Source: Afipia sp. Root123D2 (lineage in GTDB: Bacteria; Pseudomonadota; Alphaproteobacteria; Rhizobiales; Xanthobacteraceae). From it: a DNA stretch of 64,000 bases. A program made the translations under genes and the position numbers. The first letter of the stretch is position 1, and each line of letters begins with the position of its first letter. Of this stretch, positions 7,048 to 16,115 are shown in pieces. The stretch lies in contig NZ_LMDP01000005.1 in the NCBI RefSeq assembly GCF_001425835.1, forward strand, positions 1-64,000, given 5' to 3'. The notes beneath the pieces are model-generated. The model saw only the letters and a list, made by a program, of their open reading frames with translations. It was not told where the DNA came from and did not search any database.

Positions 7048-9504
7048 TCACAAGTTCACAGTCTTCAATCGTAGCGCATTGCCCACGACGCTGACTGAAG
7101 ATAGCGCCATCGCCGCTGCAGCGATGATGGGTGACAGCAGCAATCCGAACGTCGGATAGAGCACACCGGCCGCGATCGGAATGCCGGCAGCGTTATAGAT
7201 GAACGCGAAGAACAGGTTCTGCCGGATGTTGCTCATCGTCGCTTCGGAGAGACGGCGGGCACGAACGATTCCCATCAAGTCGCCCTTGAGAAGAGTGACT
7301 CCCGCGCTTTCCATCGCGACGTCGGTCCCGGTGCCCATCGCGATTCCAACGTCCGAGGTCGCCAAGGCAGGGGCGTCGTTGACGCCATCTCCGGCCATTG
7401 CAACGATCCGCCCCGCCTTCTGCAACTTGCTGACGACGGCGCTCTTCTGGTCCGGAAGCACTTCTGCCTCCACATCGGAGATGCCGAGCCGTTTCGCGAC
7501 CGCATTTGCCGTGGTTCTATTGTCGCCGGTCAGCATAATGACCTTGATGCCTTCTGCCGCCAGCGCCTTCAAGGCGTCAGGCGTCGATTGCTTCACTGGA
7601 TCGGCGATTGCAAAGAGTCCCACCAACTTTCCATCGAGTGCGATATTGATAACGGTTGCACCTTCACCGCGCAGGTTTTCGGCTTGTGGCTCCAACGTTT
7701 GTGTCTGGACACCTAACGATTTCAGATAGGCCGCATTGCCCAGCAGGATAGTCTTGCCTTCGACCTTTCCGGTCACGCCTTTGCCCGTCGGCGAATCGAA
7801 TTCCTCCACGTTCGCCAGTGTCAGATCGCGCTCTTTGGCTGCGCGAACGATGGCGTCCGCCAGCGGATGTTCGCTCGATCGCTCGACGCTTGCCGCGAGA
7901 CGCAGCAGGACGTCCTCCTGAAAGCCGGAAGAAGCCACAATGGAGACGACCTTCGGCTTGCCTTCGGTTAGCGTCCCCGTTTTGTCGACCACCAAGGTGT
8001 CTACCTTCTCTAGACGCTCAAGCGCTTCGGCGTTCTTGATCAGCACGCCGGCGTGAGCGCCGCGTCCCACGCCGACCATGATCGACATAGGTGTGGCGAG
8101 GCCAAGTGCGCAAGGGCAAGCAATGATCAGCACGCTCACGGCCGCCACCAGGCCGAACGCCAAACGAGGCTCAGGACCGACCATGGCCCAGACCACGAAG
8201 GCAACGAGCGCGGCCACGATCACCGCGGGCACGAACCAGCCCGCGACCTGGTCGGCGAGACGCTGAATCGGCGCCCGCGACCGTTGCGCTTGCGCAACCA
8301 TCTGAACGATCTGGGACAACACCGTATCGCGGCCGACCTTTTCGGCCCGCATCACGAAGCTTCCGGATTGATTGAGGGTCCCGGCAATCACCTTGGCTCC
8401 GGTTTCCTTGGTGACGGGCATGGACTCTCCTGTCACAAGCGATTCATCGACCGATGAACGCCCCTCGAGAATGACGCCGTCGACCGGTACCTTTTCGCCG
8501 GGACGGACGCGCAGCCGGTCGTCGACGTTCAGACCATCGAGCGGGACTTCATGATCGGTACCATCCTCCGCAACGAGGCGTGCCGTCTTCGGGGCGAGAT
8601 CGAGCAGCGCCTTGATCGCTCCCGACGTTGCCTCGCGGGCTCGCAATTCGAGGACCTGGCCCAGCAATACCAGAACGGTGATCACTGCCGCCGCTTCAAA
8701 ATAGACGGCAACGGCATCATCGTGTCCGCGGAACGCGGGAGGGAAGACGTGTGGGGCGACGGTGGCGACGAGGCTGTAGACGTAAGCCACACCGGTCCCC
8801 ATCGCGATCAAGGTGAACATATTGAGGTTGCGGGTTAACAGCGATTGCCAGCCGCGCACGAAAAAAGGCCAACCCGCCCAGATTACGACCGGGGTCGCAA
8901 AGACGAGTTGAATCCAGTTCGACAGGGTCTGGTCGACCCAGCCGTGGCCACCGACCAGGTGTCCGCCCATCTCGAGAACGACAGCGGGCAACGCGAGCAC
9001 GAGACCGATCCAGAACCGCCGGGTCATGTCCGCCAGTTCGGGATTGGGTGGCGCATCCAGTGTCGCCACCTCCGGCTCGAGCGCCATTCCGCAGATGGGA
9101 CAGCTGCCGGGTCCTATCTGCCTGATCTCCGGATGCATCGGACACGTGTAAACGGTGCCTTCCGGAACGGTCGCCTTCATCGCCGAGGCCTGCGACTTGT
9201 CGAGGTACTGCTCCGGAGCGGTGGCAAACTTGGCGCGGCAGCCGGCCGAGCAAAAATGGTAGGTGCGGCCGTGGTAATCGAACCGGTGCTTGCTTGTCGC
9301 CGGATCGACGGTCATCCCGCAGACCGGGTCCACCACCCTTCCGTCTCCGGAGACGGGTTGGTGGTGATGGTCATGAGCGTCCTCACGATGATCACCGTGA
9401 CCGCCGCCGCAACACGCCGCCTTGTTTTCGGGGCTCGGCGCTGCCATCGCCATCGAGGAGTAGCCGCATTCGCCTGTGGAACTTGCCTTTTCTGGATCGG
9501 TCAT
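7048..9504 (-). CDS. copA: Cu+-exporting P1B-type ATPase with YHS and metal-binding N-terminal domains
   Basis: Exports Cu+ from the cytoplasm. The 818 residues start with a His/Cys-rich region ([14 protein letters not shown], residues 31-48), then a YHS domain ([10 protein letters not shown] to FCSAGC, about 58-101) and a second short metal-binding domain (YTCPMHPEI to SCPICGM, about 119-140), in place of classical GMxCxxC domains. The core has TGES (358), copper-type CPC (463-465) in [16 protein letters not shown] (D508), SSEHPL, TGDN and GDGVNDAP. It is divergent from csoR, and the 53-bp gap holds a palindromic operator, so derepression by Cu+ is likely. N-terminal YHS domains are known in a subset of copper ATPases. 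Family certain. Confidence 0.97.
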   Translation of the reverse strand: MTDPEKASSTGECGYSSMAMAAPSPENKAACCGGGHGDHREDAHDHHHQPVSGDGRVVDPVCGMTVDPATSKHRFDYHGRTYHFCSAGCRAKFATAPEQYLDKSQASAMKATVPEGTVYTCPMHPEIRQIGPGSCPICGMALEPEVATLDAPPNPELADMTRRFWIGLVLALPAVVLEMGGHLVGGHGWVDQTLSNWIQLVFATPVVIWAGWPFFVRGWQSLLTRNLNMFTLIAMGTGVAYVYSLVATVAPHVFPPAFRGHDDAVAVYFEAAAVITVLVLLGQVLELRAREATSGAIKALLDLAPKTARLVAEDGTDHEVPLDGLNVDDRLRVRPGEKVPVDGVILEGRSSVDESLVTGESMPVTKETGAKVIAGTLNQSGSFVMRAEKVGRDTVLSQIVQMVAQAQRSRAPIQRLADQVAGWFVPAVIVAALVAFVVWAMVGPEPRLAFGLVAAVSVLIIACPCALGLATPMSIMVGVGRGAHAGVLIKNAEALERLEKVDTLVVDKTGTLTEGKPKVVSIVASSGFQEDVLLRLAASVERSSEHPLADAIVRAAKERDLTLANVEEFDSPTGKGVTGKVEGKTILLGNAAYLKSLGVQTQTLEPQAENLRGEGATVINIALDGKLVGLFAIADPVKQSTPDALKALAAEGIKVIMLTGDNRTTANAVAKRLGISDVEAEVLPDQKSAVVSKLQKAGRIVAMAGDGVNDAPALATSDVGIAMGTGTDVAMESAGVTLLKGDLMGIVRARRLSEATMSNIRQNLFFAFIYNAAGIPIAAGVLYPTFGLLLSPIIAAAAMALSSVSVVGNALRLKTVNL

Positions 9505-9531
9505 CTAAATCTCCTGCACGGCTTGCGACCC

Positions 9532-9548
9532 ATACCCAGTAGGGGTAT
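9532..9548. promoter_or_regulatory. CsoR operator between copA and csoR
   Basis: ATACCC-N5-GGGTAT is a perfect 6-bp inverted repeat with the TACCC/GGGTA half-sites typical of CsoR/RcnR-family operators. It begins 27 bp upstream of the copA start and ends 9 bp before the csoR ATG, so one bound tetramer could block both genes. Confidence 0.75.
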
Positions 9549-9557
9549 ATAGAGCAA

Positions 9558-9833
9558 ATGCGAAAAGACATCAAGACGTCCTGCCAAAAGCGCCTGAGTC
9601 GGATCGAGGGACAGGTGCGCGGCCTCGCCAAGATGGTGGAAGAGGACCGGTACTGCATCGATATCGTAACGCAGATCTCCGCTGTTCGTGCCGCGCTGCG
9701 GCGCGTGGAGGAAGAGATCCTCAAAGATCATGTCTCGCACTGCGTCGAGCATGCGATCGCGAGCGGCGACAAGGCGGACCAGCGTCGCAAGATCGCGGAA
9801 TTGATGGCGGTGGTCGGGCGTGCGGAACGATGA
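9558..9833 (+). CDS. csoR: CsoR-family copper-sensing repressor
   Basis: A 91-residue all-helical DUF156 regulator. The Cu+ ligands of CsoR are present in the C-H-C order: C33 (RYCID), H58 and C62 (DHVSHC), with an extra N-terminal C9 and the family motif RLSRIEGQVRGLAKM. Apo-protein binds DNA; Cu+ releases it. The ATG lies only 9 bp after the operator with at best a weak GAG ribosome site, so autorepression could also block translation initiation directly. Divergent from copA, its obvious target. An RcnR/FrmR role is less likely because the C-H-C set and the neighbour are both copper-type. Confidence 0.93.
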   Translation: MRKDIKTSCQKRLSRIEGQVRGLAKMVEEDRYCIDIVTQISAVRAALRRVEEEILKDHVSHCVEHAIASGDKADQRRKIAELMAVVGRAER

Positions 9834-9928
9834 CCGTCTCGTTGCGTCAGGTTCCGTCTTGGCGGTACGAGGATTCCCGACTATGATTCCAAGTTCGAAC
9901 ACGGCAAATCTAAAGCATTGACCCGTTT

Positions 9929-10405
9929 ATGTTGACCGGACTTACCAGTACGCAGCGGCAGGGAGCAGGGTGGTTCATCGCCTTGACATATCTGTTTTGC
10001 GTGCTGGCCCCGACGCTTTCCTTCGCCTTGCCGGGCAGTCAGTCCACTCCCTACTGCCTGACCGACGAAGGTCACGTGCCGGGCATGGTCCACGTGCATC
10101 ACGAAGGCATGATGCACGTCCACAAGGATGGACATGCCCATCACCATTCCGGCGTCCAGACTCACGCTGATTCATCTGCGGGTCACGACGCGAAACCCGT
10201 CGCGTTGAAGAGCGACTCCGGCCCGGCAAAACCACCGCATTCGGCGGATGGAAAGTGCTGCGGCCTGATGTGCGTTACCGCGCTTCCCGCGCCGTTCGTC
10301 GCGGTGGCTAAACCCGCGGTGCCGAAGGCCGTCCGGATCTCCCATGATTATCGGAAGCTGACCGACAACGCGCCTCCACAGCGCTATCGCCCCCCCATTT
10401 CCTGA
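9929..10405 (+). CDS. His-rich periplasmic protein
   Basis: A 158-residue protein with a signal-like hydrophobic segment (about 14-34) followed by a His-rich region containing HVPGMVHVHHEGMMHVHKDG and HAHHH, then KCCGLMC. The tail HDYRKLTDNAPPQRYRPPIS recalls the HDxxxDPPPPR tails of the Cys-rich proteins at 38176 and 49535. It probably binds copper in the periplasm or inner membrane. It lies between csoR and the lipoprotein and efflux genes. No catalytic domain is seen; the exact family is not recognised. Confidence 0.75.
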   Translation: MLTGLTSTQRQGAGWFIALTYLFCVLAPTLSFALPGSQSTPYCLTDEGHVPGMVHVHHEGMMHVHKDGHAHHHSGVQTHADSSAGHDAKPVALKSDSGPAKPPHSADGKCCGLMCVTALPAPFVAVAKPAVPKAVRISHDYRKLTDNAPPQRYRPPIS

Positions 10406-10485
10406 CCTGACAAAAGCATGACGCGGTGCTGCGCCCGTTCGGGGGCACGCGCACCTGTGGTCCATCGTCAGTTCAGGAAAGTCTT

Positions 10486-10785
10486 ATGTCAGCGCAAATT
10501 GGGGCGACTGCCGCCGCCGTTGGTTCGGTGGTGCGCGGAATATTCGGAATCAGATTCGGGACATTCGCAGGGGTGGCTGTTGCGGCCCTGATCTTGGGAG
10601 GCTGCGCGGTGCCGACGGCGTCGCTCGTCGGCCCGGACCCCGCGGATCCCGGAACAAAGGTTGCGGGCGTCGGCTATCGGTCGACCATCGCCCCTTACGC
10701 CAGCCTTCGTCCGACGACGCCTTCCGGCTGGAAGGAACAGAACCGGAGCGTCACGCCGTCACCGAAGTCCGGACACGAGCACTAG
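10486..10785 (+). CDS. Small lipoprotein
   Basis: A 99-residue protein. I chose ATG 10486 because CAGGAAAG lies 7 bp upstream; a longer in-frame version from 10426 has no such site. A hydrophobic segment ends in a lipobox (LILGGC, Cys about residue 40). The rest is a Pro/Thr/Ser-rich tail without clear fold. It is 9 bp ahead of the TolC-like lipoprotein and probably co-transcribed. Function unknown. Confidence 0.7.
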   Translation: MSAQIGATAAAVGSVVRGIFGIRFGTFAGVAVAALILGGCAVPTASLVGPDPADPGTKVAGVGYRSTIAPYASLRPTTPSGWKEQNRSVTPSPKSGHEH

Positions 10786-10794
10786 GAGCACGTC

Positions 10795-12255
10795 ATGAAA
10801 ATCATCCGTGGCGTGCTGCCGCATCAGAGCGTTCTCCGAAATAATCGGTTGGCGTTGGCGCTGGCCGTTTCCCTTCTCCTTTCCGGTTGCGCAACGTTTT
10901 CGCCGGATCGAGGAATGGGCGTCGTCGCCGATATCGCCGACAACACCATCAAGAAGGACGTGGTCGCGATCCGCTCCGTGGATGATGCGCAACGCACGGA
11001 CGATGCCGTCAAGCCGCTGCTGCGCCGGACGCTCAACGTCGAAACCACAGTCCAGGTCGCGTTGCTCAACAACCGGGGACTGCAAGCCGCCTACAACGAA
11101 TTGGCGTTGGCGGAAACCGACCTCGTCCAGGAAAGCCTTCCGCCCAATCCGACATTCTCGATTTCGCGAATATCGGGCGGCGGCGCCGTCGAAATCGAAC
11201 GTCAGGTGGTCGGGGACATTCTTGCGTTGGCGACGCTGCCGTTCCGTTCCGAGATCGCCAAGAGGCGATTCCACCAGGCGCAATTGCGGGCAGCATTGGA
11301 GACCTTGAGGCTCGCGTCCGATGTGCGGCGATCCTACTACCGCGCCGTCGGCGCTAACGAGATGGTCGGCCTTCTCACAGATGCCAAGTCCACGGCGGAG
11401 GCGACCGCCAAGCTGGCCTCGAAGCTGGGTGAAACCGGTTCGCTCAACAAGCTCGATCAGGCCCGCGAGCAGGTCTTCTACGCGGAGACGACAGCCGATC
11501 TCGCTTCGGCACGTCAGGAGGCGACCAGTTCGCGTGAACGTCTCGCACGACTGATGGGGCTTTGGGACGGCGAACTTACGTTCCGCCTGCCCAAGACGCT
11601 TCCGCCATTGCCACGACGTCCTTCCGCTCTGCCGTCGATCGAAGTGGATGCAGTGACGCACCGGATCGACCTGCAGATCGCACGCATCGAACTGGATGCG
11701 CTGGCGAAATCGCTCAATCTCACGGAAGCGAGTCGTTTCGTCACGCTGCTCGATGTTGCAGGAATCGCGAAGACCACCAGGGATCCCGATGGCTCCCGGT
11801 TCCGTGAACGCGGCTTCGACATCCAGTTCCAGATCCCCATCTTCGATGGCGGCGAAGTCCGGGTGCGACAAGCGAGCGAGACCTACAATCAGGCCTTCAA
11901 TCGCCTGACCGAGAAGGCGATCAACGTGCGCTCGGAAGCACGAGACGCGTACCGGACGTATCGATCGAGCTACGAGATCGCCCGGCAGTATGAGCGCGAG
12001 GTGCTGCCGCTCCGGAAGATCATCACCGAAGAAATGCAGCTGCGCTTCTCGAGCATGCAGGTCGATGTGTTCGCGCTGCTGACGGAAGCGCGCCAGCGCA
12101 TCGCGTCGCTGCGGGCCGGAATCGATGCCAAGCGCAGCTTCTGGCTCGCCCAATCTGATCTGCAGACCGCCGTCAACGGCGGCGGCTCGGGAGAAACACA
12201 AATAGAGTCCCGTCCGACGACCACCGCCCAGGCTGGCGGCGGCGGCGGTCATTGA
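10795..12255 (+). CDS. Outer-membrane efflux lipoprotein, TolC/CusC family
   Basis: Outer-membrane channel of a tripartite efflux system. The 486 residues carry a lipoprotein signal (LLLSGC, Cys about 32) and two long helical OEP repeats with NNRGLQAAYNELALAE and RRSYYRAVGANEMVG. The end is Gly/His-rich (GGGGGH). CusC-like channels normally sit beside cusBA; here cusBA lies 15 kb away in opposite orientation, so the partner is inferred. The stop overlaps or abuts the next start region, and the gene is in one run with the multicopper oxidase at 12267. Confidence 0.9.
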   Translation: MKIIRGVLPHQSVLRNNRLALALAVSLLLSGCATFSPDRGMGVVADIADNTIKKDVVAIRSVDDAQRTDDAVKPLLRRTLNVETTVQVALLNNRGLQAAYNELALAETDLVQESLPPNPTFSISRISGGGAVEIERQVVGDILALATLPFRSEIAKRRFHQAQLRAALETLRLASDVRRSYYRAVGANEMVGLLTDAKSTAEATAKLASKLGETGSLNKLDQAREQVFYAETTADLASARQEATSSRERLARLMGLWDGELTFRLPKTLPPLPRRPSALPSIEVDAVTHRIDLQIARIELDALAKSLNLTEASRFVTLLDVAGIAKTTRDPDGSRFRERGFDIQFQIPIFDGGEVRVRQASETYNQAFNRLTEKAINVRSEARDAYRTYRSSYEIARQYEREVLPLRKIITEEMQLRFSSMQVDVFALLTEARQRIASLRAGIDAKRSFWLAQSDLQTAVNGGGSGETQIESRPTTTAQAGGGGGH

Positions 12256-12266
12256 TGGAGGCCAAC

Positions 12267-13649
12267 ATGCTATCGCGAAGAGGATTTCTGGGAACGGCGG
12301 CGCTGGTCGGCGCCAGCGCCGTCAGCGGCCGCGTGCAGGCGGCCAACATTCCGGAAGCGCCGATCATGGACAAGGTGACGATGCAGCCGCCGCTGCATCC
12401 GACCAGCGGTCCGGATTACCGTCCGGTCGTCACGCTCAACGGCTGGTCGCTTCCCTGGCGAATGAACGGCGACTGGAAGGAGTTTCATCTCGTCGCTGAA
12501 CCTGTCGTCCGCGAATTCGCGCCCGGCATGAAAGCCAACCTCTGGGGCTACAACGGTCAGGCACCGGGGCCGACGATCGAGGCGGTCGAGGGCGACAAGG
12601 TCCGCATCTTCGTCACCAACAAATTGCCGGAACACACGACCGTGCATTGGCACGGCATGATCGTGCCGAACGGCATGGACGGCGTCGGCGGACTCAATCA
12701 GCCGCATATCAAGCCCGGCAAGACCTTCGTCTACGAGTTCGAGATGAAGAACAGCGGGACGTTCATGTACCACCCGCACTCCGACGAAATGGTCCAGATG
12801 GCGATGGGCATGATGGGGATGTTCATCGTGCATCCGCGCGACCCGTCCTTCCGCCCGGTCGATCGCGACTTCGTCTTTATCATGAGCACCTACGACATCG
12901 ATCCCGGCACCTACCTGCCGAAGGTCAACGAGATGACCGACTTCAACATGTGGACATTCAACAGCCGGGTGTTTCCGGGCATCGACCCGCTGCCGGTGCG
13001 GCTCGGCGACAAGGTACGAGTGCGGATCGGCAATCTCACCATGACCAACCATCCGATCCACCTGCACGGACACCATTTCGCGGTGACCTGCACGGACGGC
13101 GGCTGGGTTCCCGAAAGCGCGCAATGGCCGGAGACGACGACCGACGTACCTGTCGGCGCGGTTCGTGCGTTCGACGTCGTCGCCGACAATCCCGGGGACT
13201 GGGCGTTTCACTGCCACAAGTCGCACCACACCATGAACGCCATGGGCCACGACATGCGCAACATGATCGGCGTCTCAAAGAAGGACTTGGCGAAAGCGGT
13301 CGGCAAGCTGGCGCCCGACGCTATGGTGATGGGGTCGACGGGCATGGCGATGGGCGAGATGGAGATGCCCGCGCCGGACAACACGCTGCCGATGATGACA
13401 GGCTCCGGACAATTCGGGCCGATCGAAATGGGCGGCATGTTCACGGTGATGAAGATCCGCGAAGGCATGGCAAGTGACGACTATCGCGATCCAGGGCCGT
13501 ACAAGAACCCTGAGCGTACGGTTGCTTACGAGGTCGATGCGACAGGAGCCCCAGTCCCCGCGTCGTCAAAACCGAAGGCGATGCCTGACGACATGAAGGG
13601 CATGAAAGGAATGAACATGAAGGGAATGAATGGCATGAAGGGGATGTAG
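12267..13649 (+). CDS. TAT-exported multicopper oxidase with Met-rich tail
   Basis: Periplasmic copper-tolerance oxidase. Start 12267 follows a GGAGG site 5 bp upstream. A TAT signal (SRRGFLG) opens the protein. Copper ligands are visible as HWHG (127-130), HPH (169-171), HPIHLHGHH (262-270) and HCHKSHHTMNAM (315-326); the last replaces the usual HCHxxxHxxxGM with an extended form. At about 460 residues it is compact, like the two-domain or short three-domain oxidases. The C-terminus is a repeat-like Met/Lys/Gly tail, a likely copper-binding extension. It follows the TolC-like gene and precedes a cytochrome c that could accept electrons. Confidence 0.92.
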   Translation: MLSRRGFLGTAALVGASAVSGRVQAANIPEAPIMDKVTMQPPLHPTSGPDYRPVVTLNGWSLPWRMNGDWKEFHLVAEPVVREFAPGMKANLWGYNGQAPGPTIEAVEGDKVRIFVTNKLPEHTTVHWHGMIVPNGMDGVGGLNQPHIKPGKTFVYEFEMKNSGTFMYHPHSDEMVQMAMGMMGMFIVHPRDPSFRPVDRDFVFIMSTYDIDPGTYLPKVNEMTDFNMWTFNSRVFPGIDPLPVRLGDKVRVRIGNLTMTNHPIHLHGHHFAVTCTDGGWVPESAQWPETTTDVPVGAVRAFDVVADNPGDWAFHCHKSHHTMNAMGHDMRNMIGVSKKDLAKAVGKLAPDAMVMGSTGMAMGEMEMPAPDNTLPMMTGSGQFGPIEMGGMFTVMKIREGMASDDYRDPGPYKNPERTVAYEVDATGAPVPASSKPKAMPDDMKGMKGMNMKGMNGMKGM

Positions 13650-13772
13650 TTGGCTGCGATCTCTCCACGCTGAGCGGGTAGGATCGGAAAGTCCGACCGC
13701 AGGCGGCACCAACACGTACTCTCGAACATCAATTATAGCTGCGTCCGAAGCATGACGCATGGAGACCTATCG

Positions 13773-14396
13773 ATGAAGCGAATAATACTCGGGGCCAGCC
13801 TTTTCGGCTTGATGGTACTGTTCGGAGGCGGTGCATTCATCGTCTCTGGAGCTTACGAAATTGGCGCTGATGTTCCGCATTGGAATATTACCAGCAAAGT
13901 GCTGGAAGCCGCACGCGATCGGGCGATCGCGGTTCGCGCACGCGATATCAAGGTGCCCGATTTGGCCGACGAACAATTGATTCTGAAGGGAGCGGGGCAG
14001 TACGCCGCGATGTGCGTGGGCTGCCATCTTGCGCCCGGCAAAAGCGATTCGGAGATCCGGCCCGGCCTGTATCCGCAGCCGCCCAATCTCTCGCAAACGA
14101 AGCTCGATCCAAGGACCGTCTTTTGGGTGACGAAGCACGGCTTGAAGATGACGGCGATGCCCGCATGGGGATTAGGTCATGATGACGATACGATCTGGAG
14201 CATCGTTGCTTTTGTCCAAAAATTGCCGGGTATGTCGCCGCAGGACTACAAGGACATCGTTGCCAAGGCGCCGCCCGACGAAGAAATGGGGTCTATGGAT
14301 CAAGGTGGCGGCGGCAATCAACATCAACACGGTAGCGAACCACATCAGCACGGCACAAAGCCTGAGCCCTCAAAAGGTGTAGGACAACAGCCATGA
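13773..14396 (+). CDS. Membrane-anchored or secreted cytochrome c with His-rich tail
   Basis: A class I cytochrome c of 207 residues from ATG 13773 (GGAGA upstream). A hydrophobic N-terminal segment (about 4-27) exports or anchors it. The haem site is CVGCH, and a Met in MTAMPAWG is the probable sixth ligand. The C-terminal 40 residues are His/Gln/Gly-rich (NQHQHGSEPHQHG), suggesting extra metal binding. It follows the multicopper oxidase by 120 bp. Likely carries electrons in periplasmic copper oxidation, an inference from context. Confidence 0.88.
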   Translation: MKRIILGASLFGLMVLFGGGAFIVSGAYEIGADVPHWNITSKVLEAARDRAIAVRARDIKVPDLADEQLILKGAGQYAAMCVGCHLAPGKSDSEIRPGLYPQPPNLSQTKLDPRTVFWVTKHGLKMTAMPAWGLGHDDDTIWSIVAFVQKLPGMSPQDYKDIVAKAPPDEEMGSMDQGGGGNQHQHGSEPHQHGTKPEPSKGVGQQP

Positions 14397-14398
14397 TC

Positions 14399-14560
14399 AA
14401 TTATCCGTATCACTTGCACGGCCACCACTTCGCGGTGACACGGACGGCGGCTGGGTGCTGGGATCGCGACGATGGATGTTCCTATCGAGCCGCTTTCAAC
14501 ATCGCCGACAATCCCGGCGGCTGGGCGTTCGCCTACCGCGAGCCGGCGGTTCGCTTCACT
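14399..14560 (+). pseudogene. Multicopper oxidase C-terminal fragment
   Basis: YPYHLHGHHFAVTRT and FNIADNPGGWAFAY match HPIHLHGHHFAVTCT and FDVVADNPGDWAFHC of the oxidase at 12267, and the DNA is clearly alike (compare 13048-13218). The copy lacks the domain before it, has lost about 30 bp inside, and ends without the final HCHxxxH ligands. It starts at the stop of the cytochrome c gene. A remnant of duplication. Confidence 0.7.
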
Positions 14561-14654
14561 CCGACCGTGCCGATCATTCCCGCTTCGCGATGACCGAGAG
14601 TCGGATAGGAATGTTCGAACAAGCCGCGCGATATTTGTCATGCAGGGTGATGTT

Positions 14655-15728
14655 ATGAACGAACGCCAGATCGACTGCGTGCCGGACGACGGATGGCACG
14701 CGGCGATGGGGACGTTCGCCGACGTCCACTACGAGCAGACGGCAATCTACGGCTCCGGACAACGGGGCGAACGATCGAGCCATATTCTGCTGCGGCGCGA
14801 GAGCACTCCCGTCGCAGGTGCCCGGATCGGATTGTATCTCGTGCCTTATCTCGGCCGCGGCATGGCGCTCGTGCGCTTCGCGCCGTTCTGGCGCCCCTTT
14901 GACGTTGCTCCCGACCCGGAGCACTACCGGACTGTGGTGGGAGCGTTGGTGGACGAATATTGTCGGCGGCGAAAGCTTTACCTCGTCCTCCGTCCGCGTC
15001 CCCATCCGGACTTCTATCCGATCGAAGCGCAAATTCTGACCGAAATGGGTCTTACGGACTCCAAGTCATCGATGCTTGACCGCTATTTCGTCGATGCGTC
15101 GCTCGACGAGGCGGAGCAGCAGAAAAGCCTGGATCAGCGATGGCGCTATAATCTCCGCAAGGGTCTTGCGCACGGCCTTGACGTTCGTATCGGTGACGCT
15201 CCGGCCGACATCAAGACCTTCCAGGAGATCTATGCCGAGATGGTTCGGCGCAAGAACCTGAACTATCCGGGCGTCGATTTGCCCGCATCCATTCCGGACC
15301 TGATGCGGCTTCCGGAACGAATGAAGATGCGCATTGCCTTGGCGTATCACGATGGAAAGCCGATCGGCGGGATCGCTTTCAGCGTCGTGGGCGATCTCGC
15401 CTACTACGTCTTCGGGGCGACCAGCGACGAGGCGACCGCACTGAACGCCGGATACGTCCTGCAATGGCACGTCATGCGCTGGCTGCGGGAAAACACGAAG
15501 GTGCGCTGGTACGAACTCGGCGGTCCCGGTGATCCGGGAATCCGGCAATTCAAAAAGGGACTCGCGGGCAAACGAGGCGTTCTGCTTGCCGTCCGTGAAT
15601 TTCACTACTGCCCCGATGTGACCGCGCGCGTGGTCGTGGGAGGACTGTTCGCCCTCCGTGACGCACGTAACAGGATCCAGCGCTGGCAGCGTGAAAGAAG
15701 GCCTTCCGAGGGAAGGCGAAGTAACTGA
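14655..15728 (+). CDS. FemAB/GNAT-like acyl- or aminoacyl-transferase
   Basis: A 357-residue cytoplasmic protein. ATG 14655 has AGGGTGA 4 bp upstream. The central and C-terminal part has the Acetyltransf_6 (BioF2-like, FemAB-related) pattern: RWRYNLRKGLAHGL, FQEIYAEMVRRKN, GKPIGGIAFSVVGDLAYYVFGATSDEA, and WYELGGPGDPGIRQFKKGLAG. Such enzymes transfer aminoacyl or acyl groups to cell-envelope or polysaccharide precursors. Its place between copper proteins is unusual; together with the FkbM and OpgC genes downstream it suggests envelope remodelling under metal stress. Family good, substrate unknown. Confidence 0.82.
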   Translation: MNERQIDCVPDDGWHAAMGTFADVHYEQTAIYGSGQRGERSSHILLRRESTPVAGARIGLYLVPYLGRGMALVRFAPFWRPFDVAPDPEHYRTVVGALVDEYCRRRKLYLVLRPRPHPDFYPIEAQILTEMGLTDSKSSMLDRYFVDASLDEAEQQKSLDQRWRYNLRKGLAHGLDVRIGDAPADIKTFQEIYAEMVRRKNLNYPGVDLPASIPDLMRLPERMKMRIALAYHDGKPIGGIAFSVVGDLAYYVFGATSDEATALNAGYVLQWHVMRWLRENTKVRWYELGGPGDPGIRQFKKGLAGKRGVLLAVREFHYCPDVTARVVVGGLFALRDARNRIQRWQRERRPSEGRRSN

Positions 15729-15740
15729 AGAGGAGTGAAA

Positions 15741-16046
15741 ATGAAAACACGCAACTTCATCGCGGGAATTGTCGCGATCTCTTTCGCTTTGTCGTCAGCC
15801 GCTGTAATGGCGCAGGCCGACATGGCCAAGGGCGAAGTCAAGAAGATCGACGAGTCCGCCGGCAAGATCACCTTGAAGCACGGGCCGATTAAGAACCTCG
15901 ACATGGACGAGGACGGCATGACGATGGTGTTCCGCGTTCAGGACCCGGCGATGCTCAAACAGGTCAAGGTCGGCGACAAGGTGCAATTCCAGGCCGAACG
16001 GGCAACGGCTGGCATCACCGTCACCAAGATCGAGAAGCAGAAATAG
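15741..16046 (+). CDS. cusF: CusF-like periplasmic copper-binding protein
   Basis: A 101-residue protein with a Sec signal ending in VMAQA. The mature part has the CusF layout: GEVKKIDESAGKITLKHGPI, then MTMVFRV, with the His and two Met that, with an aromatic residue, bind Cu+ or Ag+ in CusF. Start 15741 has AGGAG 5 bp upstream. A second CusF-like gene is at 23781. Probably delivers periplasmic Cu+ to the Cus pump. Confidence 0.9.
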   Translation: MKTRNFIAGIVAISFALSSAAVMAQADMAKGEVKKIDESAGKITLKHGPIKNLDMDEDGMTMVFRVQDPAMLKQVKVGDKVQFQAERATAGITVTKIEKQK

Positions 16047-16056
16047 CACCCGGCTT

Positions 16057-16092
16057 TTCGACGCCGTCGGCCTCAGGTTCGGCGGCGTCGAA
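16057..16092. other. Long hairpin between cusF and fkbM
   Basis: TTCGACGCCG and its exact complement CGGCGTCGAA are separated by 16 bp. There is no T tract, so it is not a classical terminator; it could slow transcription or protect the upstream mRNA end. It touches an ATG at 16092, supporting the later start of fkbM. Confidence 0.4.
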
Positions 16093-16115
16093 TGCGGCGG
16101 AGCAGGAGTTTTAGG

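Noticed and set aside
10759-12252. 497-codon open frame on the minus strand opposite the TolC-like gene
   Set aside because: It mirrors codon structure of the GC-rich real gene and shows no domain.
14472-14654. Upstream extension of the FemAB-like protein
   Set aside because: The extra residues overlap the oxidase fragment in another frame and lack a protein-like pattern; ATG 14655 has a good ribosome site.
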